From Batillaria attramentaria (lineage: Eukaryota > Mollusca > Gastropoda > Batillariidae), in the NCBI GenBank assembly GCA_018292915.2, contig JACVVK020000152.1:1026001-1090000 (forward strand): 64,000 nt of DNA. The letters run 5' to 3'. The notes beneath the pieces were generated by a model that was not told where the DNA came from, ran no database searches, and worked only from the letters and a program-made list of their open reading frames with translations. This document shows, in pieces, positions 63,792-64,000 of this stretch (positions within the stretch are counted from its first letter, which is position 1; every line of letters starts with the position of its first letter). The translations under genes and the position numbers were made by a program.

Positions 63792-64000
63792 ATTGGCAGG
63801 CATGAGTTACAAGCCGATCGCCGTTGGGCACGCGCTCAGTCATGATTGTGCAGTAACACTATACCGGTCCTTGCTGTACATTTGTTGTTGTTGCTGCTGC
63901 TTCGATCAGCGTACTATCACGATTACAGTTATCATATAATCCGGCTGTCGTACCACTATCTGCAAACTGGCACTGTCTGCCAAAGCCCGGGGAGCACAGT

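Overview
This window looks like nuclear DNA of a marine gastropod mollusc, probably a caenogastropod. The evidence is intron-rich GT-AG genes separated by long microsatellites (GT/CA, GA, CAA, poly-C/G), several tRNA-headed SINE families, non-LTR fragments and many small TIR elements, together with an Ig + coiled-coil + C1q lectin of a type reported from gastropods (QREP-like). The species call is inference. There is no sign of prokaryotic gene organisation, and most open frames in the window are microsatellite translations.

Three genes can be assembled end to end with consistent splice phases. Two are tandem plus-strand paralogues at about 6.1-20.9 kb (7 exons) and 24.0-38.5 kb (6 exons). 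Each encodes a type I membrane protein with a signal peptide, a cysteine-rich MRH (mannose-6-phosphate-receptor-homology) lumenal domain, one membrane span and a short tail resembling that of the cation-dependent mannose-6-phosphate receptor, ending in a C-terminal YxxPhi motif. Shared introns have identical phases, but the first gene has one extra intron inside the MRH domain. The third gene lies convergently on the minus strand at 43.3-40.8 kb. Its four exons encode a 279-residue secreted protein: signal peptide, one Ig-like domain, coiled coil, C1q domain. A single 84-base tetraspanin-type exon lies on the minus strand at 63.0-63.1 kb, and a weak lectin-like exon candidate lies at 48.35 kb.

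The rest is repeats. 0-6 kb: diverged tandem units, a PIF/Harbinger-like remnant, a SINE whose tail is multiplied four times, and a TTAA-flanked TIR element. Intron 1 of the first gene holds a SINE with 12-bp target duplications, split by a 3,460-bp DNA transposon with 13-bp termini and a 3-bp duplication. That transposon carries two minus-strand coding blocks and a Rex1/Babar-like LINE piece. 12-23 kb: SINEs, L2/CR1-type and other LINE remnants, and MITEs with clean duplications. 25.9-32.8 kb: CAA-rich DNA, a Tc1 pseudogene and a large inverted repeat. 34.0-35.9 kb: an A/C-rich block with decayed, unrecognised reading frames. 38.9-40.7 kb: a longer relative of the TTAA element. 44.6-46.2 kb: a 191-bp satellite. 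48.6-60.3 kb: an approximately 11.7-kb array of a 46/47-bp satellite with higher-order duplication and, in its distal part, many apparent indels.

The two MRH proteins are inferred to act in the Golgi-endosome-lysosome system and the C1q protein outside the cell in recognition. Nothing in the sequence shows that they work together; they are neighbours only.
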